This document shows positions 47,901-60,433 of a stretch of 64,000 nt of DNA, piece after piece. The first letter of the stretch is position 1. Each line of letters begins with the position of its first letter. The stretch is from Trichosphaerium sp. ATCC 40318. Its lineage: Eukaryota; Discosea; Flabellinia; Trichosidae. Location of the stretch: assembly GCA_038496445.1 (NCBI GenBank), contig JALMLS010000525.1, positions 1 through 64,000 on the forward strand. Reading direction: 5' to 3'. A model generated the notes under the pieces. It was not told where the DNA came from. It saw only the letters and a program-made list of their open reading frames with translations, and did no database searches. The position numbers and the translations under genes were made by a program.

Positions 47901-49764
47901 ACAATATGAAAGTAAGGAGAGGTCAATCTTATTGTTTTTGAGCGTTTTTTTTGTTGACCACATTGTTATAGACCAAGATAACGAAAATGCTTCATTACCG
48001 GAAGAGCCGTGTGTATACTATAATATATACTGGAGATACTGTTTGGACATCTTACGAAGATGGTATGATATGTGTATGGAACCCTCAGGTAAACACTTAA
48101 AAAAAAACTTTTCTTTTATTTTTCCATTAATCTTCATTCAGACGCTCATGTGCGAGAAAGAGATTGAACTTCACAATGGACTAGTCAAAGCCTTGATTTT
48201 AGATAAGATTGGTTCTCAGTATCGAGTTTGGTCTGGAGATACAGAAGGTGTAATCTGCAGGTGGAAGGTATGCTACAGCGCTCAATTTATTGCAGCCTTA
48301 AAAGTTGTTTTTAGGATGTTGTTTGTATGCAACGTCTTAGTATTGACTATCCTGTCTTCAGTATGCTCAAGGTACGGATTAAGCGACTAGGTTATTTTCT
48401 CCCACTGACGTGCTTTAGGTGATGGAGAATGATAAAGAGAAAATATGGTTTGGTACAGATGGTCACGTTGCAATTTTGGATGTTTCAACAAAAAAAGTGA
48501 AGCATAGTTGGAAAGCGCATTCTGGTATGGTTAATCAATTATTACGACACAATGATACAGTGTGGACATGTGGAAATAAGAAAATCTGTGTATGGAACGT
48601 CAAGGTATACAGACACTTGAACACAATCAAGAAAATGTTGTTGTACTTTTGCTAATCTTTGGCTTAGACGAAACAACTGATAAAGGAGTTTAATGGTCAT
48701 ACAGGACGTGTCCATTGTCTTAATAAGGTAATTCATGCAGGAAAGCATCATATTTGGAGTGGTAGCTTTGATAGGTACTGTTGTATTTTGAGGCTTTTTG
48801 AATCTTGTTATTAACTGTACATTACCAATACAGATCCATTCTTGTTTGGGATCCTGTTGAATACAAGTGTGTCGCTGAACTAAAACAACACAATGAAAGC
48901 GTACGCTGTATTGTTGACTTGGAAGGTACAATTTCAATTGCATTGACCCTATTATGGGATGAACACTCCATCGTGTAATCTTTTTCAACGTTGAACTATT
49001 TTTGGTGATGAATTTGCGAGCCATCGCAGAATTGGATGTTTTTTCCTCCGTTTTCATAATCACCACTTTATTTAGTATTAATGTATTTATGTTTTAAGGA
49101 TATGTTATGAGCGGATCTTTGGATAGAACTATTATTTTATGGAAATATGCCTCCCTAAATGAAGAAAAAAAGAGTCCTGATTTTCTACCTAAAAAATCAG
49201 TTAACATACGAAGAACAGCGAAATTTAGAAATCTTAGAGCGTACACAGATCCATTTAAAAACAGAGATATGGATGCTTCTGCACCTGAAGCGTAAGGCCA
49301 GTTTTTTATTAAATATGAACTCAATTTTTTTTTTTCTAAAGGAACTTTTCCAGAGGAGCAAAGTCCCTTCCTGCTGATATGCAATTTGATGGTAATCAAT
49401 CCGTAAATTTAAGACCAAATTGGCAACATGATAAAGGTATAATTTTTAAGCAAGTTAGATGCACTGAAGTAGTTTTTTTTGTCAAACAAAAATCGTTTGT
49501 TTAGTTTTTTTTTTGCTAACATACCATGAAGATTGGCCAACATGTCTTTATTGTGGCTCGCAATTTAATTGGAAAAAACGTAGACATCATTGCAGACGTT
49601 GCGGTAAAATATATTGTAACAAGGTACACATCATTAACAAGATACAAGTGTGTCACTAACATAAAAACCACTAGTGTTGCTTTCAAAAGGTTCCAATTCC
49701 TGAAATGGGATATCACAAGCCTGTTCTTGTTTGCAAACCATGTATTAGCAAAATAACGCAATGA
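41677..49764 (+). CDS. Roco protein: LRR - Roc - COR - pseudokinase-like - WD40 - FYVE
   Basis: About 30 exons and roughly 2,000 residues. Ribonuclease-inhibitor-type LRRs come first (LILYSNNKITDKG, LTLSGNNIGPTGATLL, LNLRGNLFGCRAA), then typical LRRs (NLTHLTLCDNHMPLLPVWLG). The Roc GTPase (43.8-44.5 kb) has the P-loop VVGDRSTGKS completed by splicing, a DxxG-like FEFWDFGD, and VVGTHLDD for guanine binding. COR follows (44.8-46.1 kb). The kinase domain has LGRGVNSMVYAG and VFIKQY, but the catalytic loop reads ILHLNLSARSVY (HRD becomes HLN) and DFG becomes DFS. WD40 blades include VWSGDTEGVICRW, IWSGSFDRSILVWDP and VMSGSLDRTIILW. A complete FYVE finger ends it (CLYC, RRHHCRRCG, YCNKCC, VCKPC), using the acceptor at 49674. 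FYVE fingers bind PI3P on endosomes. The ATG at 41677 is the best start. It ends ISKITQ-TGA. Confidence 0.85.
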
Positions 49765-49895
49765 TAATACACACGTGTATTGTATTTTGTTTCATAAAAA
49801 AAAAACTCACCCTCAAACCAGAATTCCTTACACCCAGTGGAGTCACACATAGTCCAAAACAAAAAGACAAGCACTCCATATAAAAAAAAAGACAT

Positions 49896-49912
49896 CACGT
49901 GATAATCACGTG
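49896..49912. promoter_or_regulatory. Tandem pair of CACGTG sites
   Basis: CACGTG at 49896-49901 and again at 49907-49912, in the sequence TCACGTGATAATCACGTGC. The two palindromes are 11 bases apart, one helical turn, so two factors would sit on the same face. They lie about 130 bases after the Roco stop and about 135 bases before the TMEM14 ATG, so they could serve the TMEM14 promoter. Confidence 0.4.
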
Positions 49913-50044
49913 CTTGCAATGTTCCCATATACATGTTGTTCCGTTTTATACATTGCATGTATGCCATAATACACCAGTGATCACTACGATTTGATGCTCT
50001 GTAAAAATTTTGTTTCGGATTGACTTTAGTTGTACTCGCGATAA

Positions 50045-50796
50045 ATGTTCTCGTTTCGCCGTTATTTAGCTGATTATCTAACTACATACGAAATGGCAGA
50101 CCATCACCCCGCTATGACTATGAGCGTTATATACGCTGGAGCTGGTAGCTACGGCTTTTATATGACAAAGAGCCTCCCTTCGCTATTGGGCGGTACGATA
50201 GTACTCTAAATACGCTATCTAATCGTTACTAGGTTTCGGTATCGCGTTTACTTACCTTTACGCAGTGTACGAGCCATTTCATACTTTTTTTAATCAAAAG
50301 TCGTTGTGATCGCTACTAACTACTCTTAAAGTAACAGAATGGGCGTTGGTGAAGATATTACAGGTGAGTATCCAAAAACTTTTTGAAAAATCAAATAAAC
50401 ACTCACAACTCCACCTAGGAAACCTAATAGCAGCTAGTACGAGTTCTTTACATAAACTAGTTTTCTAAAGCGGATAAAACAAGTAAAACAACGCTATACG
50501 CGTTCAATAATTCATACAGAACGAGAAAACAACCTTTTAAAATTTTGAAGGAATGATTTCACAGACGTAACGACAATTCTTCCGATTTATTGCAAAACAA
50601 GCTCTAATACACTGGATTAATTATTTGTATAGCTGCTGCAGGTGTTGGCACCTCTATCATGGGAAGACGTGCTTCTGTAGCAAAAGCATGGCAATTACCG
50701 CTTACTGTTTCCATCTTGAGTGGCGTGTCATTGGCATTCCATTCTTACAAGGCTTATGTTTACACAAGCGAAGAGCGTGCTGCAGCAAACGAATAA
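50045..50796 (+). CDS. TMEM14 (UPF0136) family mitochondrial membrane protein
   Basis: Starts at ATG 50045 (MFSFRRYLADYLTTYEMADH). Exons give TMSVIYAGAGSYGFYMTKS, LPSLLGG, then GFGIAFTYLYAV, then MGVGEDITG. The 18-nt microexon (50419-50436, NLIAA) joins in phase to TAAAGVGTSIMGRRASV, then PLTVSILSGVSLAFHSYKAY and the end RAAANE-TAA. The Gly-rich membrane helices and the MGRR..S...P pattern are typical of TMEM14. In animals TMEM14C is an inner mitochondrial membrane protein needed for porphyrin transport in haem synthesis, while TMEM14A/B roles are less clear. About 125 residues, near the family's usual size. Without the microexon the frame still works (DITAAAGVG), so alternative splicing is possible. 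Confidence 0.75.
50419..50436 (+). other. 18-nt microexon of the TMEM14 gene
   Basis: The bases run from CACCTAG| to |GTACGAG, with phase 1 at both ends. Inclusion gives DITGNLIAATAAAG, a longer Gly/Ala helix. Skipping gives DITAAAG. Both read through to the same stop. Confidence 0.55.
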
Positions 50797-51038
50797 AGAA
50801 CATCCAAAAAAAAAAAACCAAAAACTTTTTGCTGTCACTTCATCGCTGAGTATCTAGACACATGTAAAACTTTACATAAATACATCTGCTTTGCAACACC
50901 ATTTTATATTTATCCACTAAAAAAATCCAGAGGCACGTGTGATATCCTAAAAAAAGGAAAAAAGGAAAAACTCTTCGTGATATTCTATTTCGTGTATTTA
51001 TACAATGTTTGTTGGTTGTTTTTCTTTTTTCTTGATGA

Positions 51039-53837
51039 TTAATCGTCTGTGCAACTTAACACAGTCATGTCAATATCTGACGTATTCACTGTCTTTATTC
51101 CACTTGTTGAAGTTTTTTGTGTTGAGTTACCACGTGGTGTTAGCTTCAAAAAAGAAAAGTTAATACAAACAAAAAACATAGGTTGAAGATTACTCACATT
51201 TGTTTCGTTGCTGTAAACACGTCGAGCAGAACCAGGTTTTGTACGTAAAGCTAATTTTCTTCTACACGTAAGTGTGTAGTATGCAGATAGGAGAAGTGAA
51301 GGAAATGTCGGCATGACTAGTATATCTCATTAACCAACAACAAAAAAGGAGAAAAAATCATTAGCGTACGATACACAAAGATAGCAGCTAATAATCCTGA
51401 TGCTGAAAGAGACGCTGCAGACACAATAGATACAAATCTAGGTACTATGTGCGGGAAAACTAAAGAGTATTAAAACTTGAGAATAAACAGTTCAGCAGCC
51501 CTTCAAAAAAACTTACATCCATAGCAATCTTCACCGCTTGAGGCTTCACAGATAGACCACTCAACCATACCAATAACTGTATTACGGCTAGAAACTTCAT
51601 ACCATACATAAAGTGTGGAATCACACAATACAGCTACCCATACCTACACAACGTTAACAAGGAAAGCAAGGGAGTACTGGGTGTTGGGTTTTTTCACTTT
51701 TTATCATAAAACTACTTCGAAAGAAATAACCACGTGCCAGTATCAAATAAATACATTGAGTAACTTGAATAGCAGTAATTGGTGTTTCACTAGACTCTCC
51801 CTGTGATTCATTCTTATGCCACCTCAGTGTCTAAGTTGTAAAAACATTAACACAAAAAAATAACAAGAAAAAAAAAACTTCAAACAAAAACAATGCTATT
51901 TAGTTATTGAGCCGTGCCTTGTGTAACCGTAATATGACCATAAATATATTTACTGTTTGTATAGCTAAAGGTAAAAGCATAGGTATCTGAAAGAATACAG
52001 CACCCATAAATGTGGCTACGCTACTAGTATCATCGATTATGTTTCCTTGAGCGAACGCCGCTATTAACAAAGAAAGTTACACAACAGTTTTGTTTGTTTT
52101 TATCTCTCTTACGGAAACAGCTTGGTACACATCCAGGTATGACACCAAAGTGTCCATTTACTATAAATGCTATCCCACATATTATGGGATAAAGGAAACC
52201 TGCAAAGGTAAAAAGAGCTCTAAAAGATGATTGTTGAGTTTTTTTGTTTTCTATGATTTGATAGGAAGCTACAACGTACTTGTGCCATTTCTTCCAATGG
52301 AATCTTGGATAATACAATGTTATAGTAACTGCTGTTCCATAAGCAGCCCATAAATGTATAGCCATGAACAATGGGAGAAGAGTACATAGTGCTGAAAAAG
52401 AATTAGCTGATTTAACGTAGAAGACAAAGATACATACCCATAGCAGCACATGGGAAGCTATTAATACCAATAATCGGACGATAGTGTCCGTCAATACAAA
52501 CAACACTATCTAAACCTGCAAAAAAGTAGGCACCAGAACAGATAGTTGCCATCCTAAAGGAACCTTAACAAAGAATAATATGTGTACGTGTTGTTTTTGT
52601 TTGAAAAAAAAATGTGTTTTCGGCCATCTTGGATTACATAAAAAATAACAACACGTGTTGGAAAGTCCAAAACAATTGCATAAAAGAGGCGCATACGTTC
52701 TCCAACATTCAAAAATACAAAAGGAAATGAAGGGCGGTAAGAAAAAGAAAAAAAAGAGAAAACTGAAAGAACTACTTACCAGCACGATAATACAAGCAAG
52801 TCAGCAGGAAACTTATACCGAAAACGGTTTACAGTAAGTATCACACATGCAATCAAACCAAGGATAAAGCATATAGGTGATACAATGAAATGTGTCTATA
52901 CAAAGAACGTCAAGAAAAGATACAACAAATTGCACGTGGTAAAAAAAAAAAGTTGTACCCATTTCTCCGCACTGCATTTAAGAGGTAGTGGACACATGTA
53001 ATCACAGTGTTTTTTATCTTTGTTCCATATTGTTGGATAATCACAATCACTAGCATCGAATGTAATATTATAGCTATTACAATTTGATGATGAGTCATAG
53101 GCAGGAAACGGAAAACCTAATTCCCAATTTAGAAAAAAAAAAAAAAATAAAAAAATTGTTCATCTCTTTTGTTGCCTTGCAGGTAACCCCTCACAGTTCA
53201 GATCATTCAAATTCCCTAGTCCGCACTCTTTAAAATACCGTGTCATTCTCAGAATAAAAACAAAGGTATTTCTATGGGGTACAGGGGAAGAAATTTGAAC
53301 GTCTTAGTGATCTGTTTTTCCAAAAAAATTGTACCTCCAAGTATCTCTACTTCACTGCAATTCGGTTCTAAGGTCGGTACAAAGTTGAACGCTGGTTTGC
53401 ATTGTTCTTTTACAGCCTCACAAGTCGATACACAAGGGCTTGAAGGTAATGAAAAAGTACCACAGTTGTGTAGTCTGTATAGTCTCTTGCAAAGGTTCTC
53501 CTTCATTACCACCGCACAACTATAATAAAAATAAGCGTTTTTGTGGCGTACGCGTAATATCGGCTTGATATTTTTCTTCTTACGTTGTGTTCGTTAGGAA
53601 GAGTGACAGCAATGGTAGGTATACTGCCCCGGCGTCATATAACGATGTAAAGTTTTCTGCTGTAAAAAGATCACCAGCTACGGCATACGTTGCATTAGGG
53701 TCTGCTACTGACGATTGTTGGTAGTAAACACAAGGATGACCAGGAGGAAATGGCTCACAAGTAATAACCGGTAATTGCGCAGACGCGGTTAATAGCGCCA
53801 CAGAAGCGAGCGCAAGGTATAGGAGCACCCGTTGCAT
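51039..53837 (-). CDS. Frizzled/Smoothened-like 7TM receptor 2
   Basis: Signal peptide MQRVLLYLALASVALLTASA at 53837. The Cys-rich Frizzled-type domain contains ITCEPFPPGHPCVYY, LCKRLYRLHNCGTFSLPSSPC, and CVSTCEAVKEQCKPAFNFVP. A second Cys-rich spacer (about 53.1-52.9 kb) has SSNCNSYNITFDASDCDYPT and CDYMCPLPLKCSAEKW. Membrane helices run from about 52800 to 51250, including LFTFAGFLYPIICGIAF and LLPLFMAIHLWAAYGTAVTI. The tail is Ser/Thr-rich and basic at first (CRRKLALRTKPGSARRVY), ending VNTSDIDMTVLSCTDD-TAA. It has the same plan as the gene at 30779-33407 but low word-for-word likeness, so the two are old paralogues. Receptor role as for receptor 1. Confidence 0.8.
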
Positions 53838-54042
53838 TTGCGCAAAAACACCAAACTAGATTGACTTATTTGTCAAATAACAGAAAAAGAAACCACTACA
53901 AATAGGGCTATTGACATCCTACAGCCACAAGACATTAAAAAAAACTGATTAAACAAATAAAAAATCGAAAGCAACGACACGAAAACGTTTTGAATATGAA
54001 TATTTATTTAGAAGTGTAGATATCCCTGAGGATCGTTGAGAG

Positions 54043-54915
54043 CTATGCTGATGCGTTTGTGAGCATTTTTTGGATTAAACGGCTTGACGTTAAAAGGTTA
54101 CCATGTTGAGGTGCGTATACGTTCCAAGGACCTTCAGTAGCAATTTGACGGAGTGTGGAAGTGTAACCTTGCTTGTTCGTGACACAACGCCAATTCCAAA
54201 ATGGGTTGATTTTGGGGCTTCCAAGAAGACTAACGACCCCAGATAGTATTCTATTAGGAAGAGGATACATCGTCATAAGGCCGCAGTCACCCAGAACTAT
54301 TTTGGTTCCATCCTCGAGCTTCAACGTGTAAAATAATTCGCCCTTCACTCTCAGATTCTTCTCGTTGTTGTACAGTTTGACATCAGTCCGAAGTCTCGGT
54401 AGCAACTCCTGGCAACTCCCTGCAATATCTACAACTCCTTCCATTGCGTCGATAGTGTTTTGAGGACAAATCACTTGAGCTTCTCTAAAAACTTCCTTCC
54501 AAAAGACAGCGTAGGAATCATGTGACGGGGAAGGGACAATAATGTACTTTACCGGTATCCCAAGTTTGCGCACGTGTTCGATACTCTTATCCTGAGGATT
54601 AACGACGTTGTAAAGTAACAATCCGTCATCGTCATCGTCGAGCTTAACAATCGTCATGACGCCTTCTATAGCCCCTTTTTGTTGGCTGTAGATGCACCAA
54701 ACTTTTCCGTCGATGATCGTTTTCATGTCCGAGTTGACCGTTTTGAAGCGTCTCCAGAGCATCTTTGGCAGTATGTCGAACAAGAACATCCATACAAACA
54801 TGCGAAGTAAGACGAGTACAATAGAAACTTTACCAACGAACGAACTGGACGCCCATGCTTCCTTAAAGCCGTAGAACCCTCTCGTCTTGATTTTTTTTGG
54901 GTCGACTCTTACCAT
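54043..54915 (-). CDS. DUF4336-like protein (metallo-beta-lactamase-like fold) with N-terminal membrane segment
   Basis: A single exon of 290 codons with ATG at 54915 (MVRVDPKKIKTRGFYGFKEA). Residues about 26-50 are hydrophobic (VGKVSIVLVLLRMFVWMFLF), a membrane anchor. The core has GVMTIVKLDDDDDGLLLYNV, then VRKLGIPVKYIIVPSPSHDS, FREAQVICPQNT, and KLEDGTKIVLGDCGLMTMYP. This alternation (switch on a message, 'iivP...H', 'A.vi.P') is the usual pattern of DUF4336, a family related to metallo-beta-lactamases found in plants, fungi and bacteria. One His of the motif (SPSHDS) is visible but I do not see a full HxHxDH zinc site, as is normal for DUF4336. Function unknown. The lack of introns is unusual here. 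Confidence 0.65.
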   Translation of the reverse strand: MVRVDPKKIKTRGFYGFKEAWASSSFVGKVSIVLVLLRMFVWMFLFDILPKMLWRRFKTVNSDMKTIIDGKVWCIYSQQKGAIEGVMTIVKLDDDDDGLLLYNVVNPQDKSIEHVRKLGIPVKYIIVPSPSHDSYAVFWKEVFREAQVICPQNTIDAMEGVVDIAGSCQELLPRLRTDVKLYNNEKNLRVKGELFYTLKLEDGTKIVLGDCGLMTMYPLPNRILSGVVSLLGSPKINPFWNWRCVTNKQGYTSTLRQIATEGPWNVYAPQHGNLLTSSRLIQKMLTNASA

Positions 54916-55609
54916 TGCGTAGCAAACTTTGTTAGTGCACTGTTTAAATAGTTTTCGTCAACAGTAGTCTTTTTAAGGCAGATAAGGGAACTCCGCACTT
55001 TTTTCTCGGATTGTGTTAAGGAGACATGGTACGAAACTAGCGGATGAATGCGCGGGCTATTAATATCCCCATACACACCACACAACGTGTGATTCGCATT
55101 TACGAGAGGTTGGAGGTAGTACAGAGACAGCCAAAGGTAAAAATGGAACACATACGTCAGCTATGCGCGTTTACTTGCTGTGAAATACTCACAGTTACCA
55201 TCCTTGCTGAAAGCGATAAACAATAATCATCGAGGAAGCCTCAGTATCCGCTGTCACTGAAGCCTGTCTTAATTCTTTTCAATACACTTCTATTGTTCGA
55301 AGTATCTTTGGGCGACATTGTATTTTTTTTGATATTGTTTTTTCTGAACTCAGAGTGGGATTCAATGTTGCCTTCACATTTTTTTCTTGAAACCATTTCG
55401 TTGTACCCCTTTCAAAAACAAATAAAATGTGAACAGTCTCAGAATTCTCTTTTGATTTAATTTAAACTAAATGTCGCATCTTATAAACCAAAAGCGTATT
55501 AACACTCCCTGCCGGAGTGAGGTGTACCCTTATACGACATAAATACCGTCAAATAGACGGTGGCACACTTTCATTTTATAAAAACAAACTATTTACTTTT
55601 TATTTTTGT
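54916..55609. other. Intergenic region with two perfect short hairpins
   Basis: About 700 bases between the DUF4336-like start and the GlcNAc-transferase stop. It holds the promoter of the former and the 3' UTR of the latter. No coding exon is supported. Two hairpins at 55503-55519 and 55546-55560 are listed separately. Confidence 0.4.
55503..55560 (-). promoter_or_regulatory. Pair of perfect hairpins in the probable 3' UTR of the GlcNAc-transferase gene
   Basis: CACTCC-CTGCC-GGAGTG (55503-55519) is a 6-bp stem with a 5-base loop. CCGTC-AAATA-GACGG (55546-55560) is a 5-bp stem with a 5-base loop. They lie 50-107 bases past the minus-strand stop at 55610. A role in RNA stability or 3' processing is possible. 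Confidence 0.3.
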
Positions 55610-57691
55610 CTACGTCTTGTTTGTAATATGGTACCGCAGAGAATTCTCAAATCTACACCAATCAACAGTTTGCTTCCCATCTTTTGACCACTTATCAGGA
55701 ATACCAACATATTTCTGAAACTCCTCAACAGTCCTGACCTTACCCATGCCATAACGATCTATCTCTTTCAAAGCCTTCTCACTAACTTCTGACCTCTTTT
55801 TCTTATTGAACATAACCTATATATGGTGTTAATATTCATAATTAAGATATCAAAATACAAACAACAAAAAAATAGTCACGTGTTTTTTGCACGAGTTTTT
55901 CTTTATGTTGTTTTTTTTCTCGGAAAAAAAAAGCACTTACGAAAAGTCTATCGAACGCATCTTCAGCGCTTCCTTGAACATGATTAAAGAACCATGTTTT
56001 ATCTTTTTTAGCGTCTTTGATTTTAAGTTCTTGACGGTAAAAATGGAATATAACGTTCTCAGAAGTACCTAAACTTCGAGTAAGTTTTAACGTAAGAACG
56101 AAAAAAAATAAAAGACTCGAGGTTTTTTTTGACTTCTACTCACCATATATATTGTAACCATGTGTGAATGCGCGAGCAGAAATTAATAGTTCCTCTCCTT
56201 CAAACATATAGTCAAGATAAGGATCCCAAGGTACCTCTTCCAGAAAAGAGCGTGGAACAAAAATAAGACCAGCACCTAACAAAAAAAATTATTAATAATC
56301 GAACAAAAAAAAGTCGTGAAAACTCATTTTGAAGAGTGACGTACCCAAGAAAGGTGCTGGAATAGGTACACGTCGTCCATTGGGATACTGCTTTAGCATT
56401 TCTACACTTAAAGAGTATCCAGCAGGTCGAGGAATATATTTACCACCAATATCGTATCGACATGTATAAATAAACCTCTTTTGTTCAAATGACAAAGAAG
56501 GAGGATGATGAGCTAAAAAAAGAAGTAAGTAAGTAAGCCCTTAAACAGAATTTTTCAGAATCAGAGTTTCGTTTTGAAGACCCATATGGATCTATTTTGC
56601 AGAGACTGCAACTTGAATCAAAAAGAAGTAAAAGGAAACTTGAAAACCGCGGTTCAAAAAAAAACCAAAAATCCAAACTTTCAAAAAATCATAAAAAAGA
56701 AGGAATGAATTCACTCTGTCATATCACTGATGACACAAAAACTAGTCTTAAAAGTAATAACCACACTGATTAAAAACATACCAATAATAGATTTTCTTGG
56801 TAGCTTAGTAATATGCCACAATATTGTCTCATCCCAATCAGTACCAAACGTTGAATGCGCATCGATTTGTAAGAAATAATCCTCCTGTTCAAAAAGTGTT
56901 GAAGCCAAGTATCTAGCTATGCAAGGCCCTTTTGCTTCCTTGTAGAACTTCTCTATAACACGTATTCTATCTGTAGGGCATCCAGGTCCATCCCATAGCT
57001 TACACAACTCCTCTACGCAATCAATGTCTACAAAGCGTCAGTCGAGCGACTTCGCTTTAAAAAACGTCGTGGGCACTACTGGGAGCACCTAGTTGCACGT
57101 AGTTGTTGGAACAGTAGTTGTGGTACCGCTGGAGCAACGGTTTGTTGTAAAAAAGCAAAACAAGCTGTTATTAAACCAACGATGTCAAAAAAGTCTTTTG
57201 TGCGCGTGTGTACGTTAGCTTACCTTCTTCTGGATCGCGCTGCTGCACTAGCCCGACATATAATCTCTCAGGGTATGTGGCGTTCTTAAATAGTGAGTAC
57301 AGTGTAGCTGGGCATCTAGGATCACGAAAAGCGGCCACCGAAACAAAAATTGAAAGTTTCGACGTTGACAAATCTGCTGCTATATTTACCTAGTATTGCA
57401 TTAGCTACAACGTTTTATAGCCTAATACATAAGAAAAGAATGACATGTGGTATGAAGAGCGACACGAACGCTTTTTTTGGAGTATTGCATTGCTCTATAA
57501 TGCTATTCAAGCATTCAAAGGACGGTTGTATTGATAAATTGCGTTATTTTTGTTGTTTTACGTACATTATGTCCTGTATGGAGTACATTGGGCATGTGCG
57601 ACGCGTGATGAGTGAAGAAAAAATAATAAACACACGCCAACACATACACGCCGACGAAGATACCAATGAGTGCTCGAGTAGACCACGACAT
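55610..57691 (-). CDS. GT60-family polypeptide N-acetylglucosaminyltransferase (Gnt1-like), membrane-anchored
   Basis: The ATG at 57691 gives MSWSTRALIGIFVGVYVLAC, a type II signal anchor. Exons then read AAFRDPRCPATLYSLFKNAT, YPERLYVGLVQQRDPEEG, ELCKLWDGPGC, and EAKGPCIARYLASTLFEQED. The acceptor and metal motif is YFLQIDAHSTFGTDWDE. Then come AHHPPSLSFEQ, PIPAPFLGAGLIFVPRSFLE and VPWDPYLDYMFEGEELLISA. The end is NSLRYHITNKT-TAG. The word order matches the GlcNAc family (GT60), whose Dictyostelium member adds GlcNAc to hydroxyproline on Skp1 in the cytosol, while kinetoplastid members start mucin-type O-glycans in the Golgi. The N-terminal membrane anchor here argues for the Golgi role. It diverges from RUVBL2 across only 112 bases. 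Confidence 0.83.
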
Positions 57692-57803
57692 ACTTATCGC
57701 GTACGCTAAGCGCTTTAAAGGGTTAAAACGGTGTAAATGGAAAAAGTCAACAGAAGTTTGAACTTGTTTTTTTTTATCCTCGGTTCGCAACGCTCGTTAT
57801 ACT
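57692..57803. promoter_or_regulatory. Compact bidirectional promoter (GlcNAc-transferase / RUVBL2)
   Basis: The 112 bases between the two divergent ATGs must hold both promoters and both 5' UTRs. Apart from a T run (GTTTTTTTTTATCC) and short GC-bearing words (GCGCTTTAAAG) I see no consensus element. Confidence 0.5.
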
Positions 57804-60074
<2,271 letters not shown>

Positions 60075-60433
60075 AAAAATCCAAAGACCAAAAAATGTCA
60101 ACAAAGAAAAAAAAAAAACCCTTTGCTACTCTACAAAAACGTGTTGTTTGCTTATCGACGTTCAATAATGCTTCAGTGGTGTAGAGCGTGTTATAAGAGA
60201 TATATTTCATTCGTTTTATGACGTAGAACGCGAGGTAGGTTCTAGGTTCCCAGCAGGAAATCCATAGTGAACTGTACGTTGTTGACTGATAAGGATAAGC
60301 TGTTTGAACACATTTGACAAGTAACATAAAGTTAACTTCGCTGGTACGCTAAAAAAAGTTATAAACGGCATTATAAAGCCTATACACCTATTGGCCACCT
60401 TGTTGTGATATTAAAATAACCCGTTACGCTGGT

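Noticed and set aside
49600-49700. FYVE finger apparently lacking its sixth cysteine
   Set aside because: Using the acceptor CACTAG instead of TCAAAAG adds CCFQK and supplies the missing cysteine.
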